Assembly (NCBI GenBank): GCA_025504975.1
Contig: JANUWI010000005.1
Span: forward strand, 310,001 to 374,000
DNA from: Plenodomus lindquistii
Lineage: Eukaryota > Ascomycota > Dothideomycetes > Pleosporales > Leptosphaeriaceae
DNA: 64,000 bases
Direction: 5' to 3'
Position 1 is the first letter of the stretch; every line of letters starts with the position of its first letter. Shown piece after piece: positions 63,364 to 64,000 of this stretch. The translations under genes were made by a program, and so were the position numbers. The notes beneath the pieces were generated by a model. It searched no databases. It was not told the origin of the DNA and worked only from the letters and a program-made list of their open reading frames with translations.

Positions 63364-64000
63364 TCAGTGACGATGCTTTTCCTGAATGCGGCGAAGCTGT
63401 TCTTGTACATTCATGCTTTGCATCTGCGACAAACGAGCGGCATCCTTAGCAGGATCTGGCTGGCCATCATATGAAAGCGCCGCCTTCTTCCTTCGCGCTT
63501 CTTCTTCGGCCGATATCGGGAGTCCGGTGGCACCATCATATATATCTTCGCGTTGGCTGGCGAAGCGCTTAAGGTTATTTGCGACATCGGCTGTGTTGAT
63601 AGTGGTGGAGTACCGAGCTTCAGCTTTGTCTCGCTGTTCCTTCCAACGAGGATCGAGCAGTTCGACTAAAGAACAGGTCAGTATGAATGATCAACACAAT
63701 CCAGAATTAGGGAGCACTTACTGCGGATGTGCTCGTCCATCTCATTCGAAGGAATCTGCTGCTTGCAGTTGGGACACATGGCCATTGCAACGTTCGCCTT
63801 CTTCGCAGCGCGAGGAACGTAGTCTGTGACAATACGACCAGGCGCCCCTCTCGCAGCAGCTTGAGCGCGAGCTCTCTGTTCACTCTCTGCTTGACGTTCT
63901 CTTGCGACCCGAGCCTGTTCCTCCTCACGCGACATCTGCGCCGGTGTGCGGTAGTCTTGAGGTGGCGGTGCATACGCTCCGTACGGCGCCTGAACAGGCG
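63364..64000 (-). CDS. Splicing factor 3A subunit 1 (SF3A1/Prp21), C-terminal part
   Basis: The gene continues beyond the right edge. Visible are the 3' end of one exon (64000-63722), a 56-bp intron (63721-63666; GTAAGT donor, TACTGAC branch, TTTAG acceptor) and the last exon to the TGA at 63364. The protein reads PPPQDYRTPAQMSREEEQ, then RIVTDYVPRAAKKANVAMAM, then the CPNCKQQIPSNEMDEHIRIE motif, and ends with the LDPRWKEQRDKAEAR and GATGLPISAEEEAR segments. This is the conserved central/C-terminal region of SF3A1 between the SURP modules and the end; fungal proteins lack the human ubiquitin-like tail, and here the frame ends about 100 residues after the zinc-ribbon-like part. SF3A1 is part of the U2 snRNP and aids branch-site recognition. 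Confidence 0.93.

Overview
The window reads as nuclear DNA of a filamentous ascomycete (Pezizomycotina). Most genes carry short introns of about 45-90 bp with GTAAGT/GTATGT-type donors, CTAAC/CTGAC-like branch points and CAG/TAG acceptors, coding density is moderate, and the protein families are typically fungal. A Dothideomycete (Pleosporales-like) source is an inference from gene content, not something the bases prove. No CRISPR array, rRNA or convincing tRNA was seen.

Layout. 0-10 kb: the 3' end of an AT-hook-like gene, a ~1060-aa uncharacterised protein, a MARVEL-type membrane protein, a small cupin, and a cytochrome b5/acyl-CoA dehydrogenase fusion sharing a divergent promoter with the cupin. 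11-21.7 kb: a secreted S41 (CPAF-like) protease, succinate-semialdehyde dehydrogenase with a mitochondrial-type leader, an Adp1-like ABC transporter with an EGF-like ectodomain, and, divergently, a class I/II aminotransferase. 21.7-28.8 kb: a gene-poor, repeat-bearing island with one small Cys-rich ORF, a 130-bp-period direct repeat, a 44-bp inverted repeat and scattered coding relics. 28.8-41.2 kb: 6-phosphogluconolactonase, a basic coiled-coil-like protein, a decayed tandem duplication, a PsiD-like phosphatidylserine-decarboxylase-family enzyme, a second four-helix membrane protein, a multicopper oxidase, a small secreted protein and mitochondrial ribosomal protein bL36m. 41.4-64 kb: mostly housekeeping genes on the minus strand: RTC5 (TLDc), N-myristoyltransferase, two membrane proteins, an M20D amidohydrolase, an acidic/proline-rich nuclear-looking protein, ISD11 (LYR protein) split into four small exons, and the 3' part of splicing factor SF3A1/Prp21.

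Functional links. Several genes serve mitochondria (SSADH, bL36m, ISD11). RTC5 begins with an N-myristoylation-type MGQGAS and lies next to the N-myristoyltransferase gene. The secreted or surface group (S41 protease, multicopper oxidase, small secreted protein, EGF-like membrane protein) fits a plant- or debris-associated lifestyle, but that is inference. Candidates for something less described are the PsiD-like decarboxylase with its decayed neighbours (32.3-35.5 kb), the tandem hairpin repeat at 46.5-46.9 kb and the inverted/direct repeat island at 26.2-27.8 kb. Exon boundaries were placed by hand from splice motifs and frame continuity.
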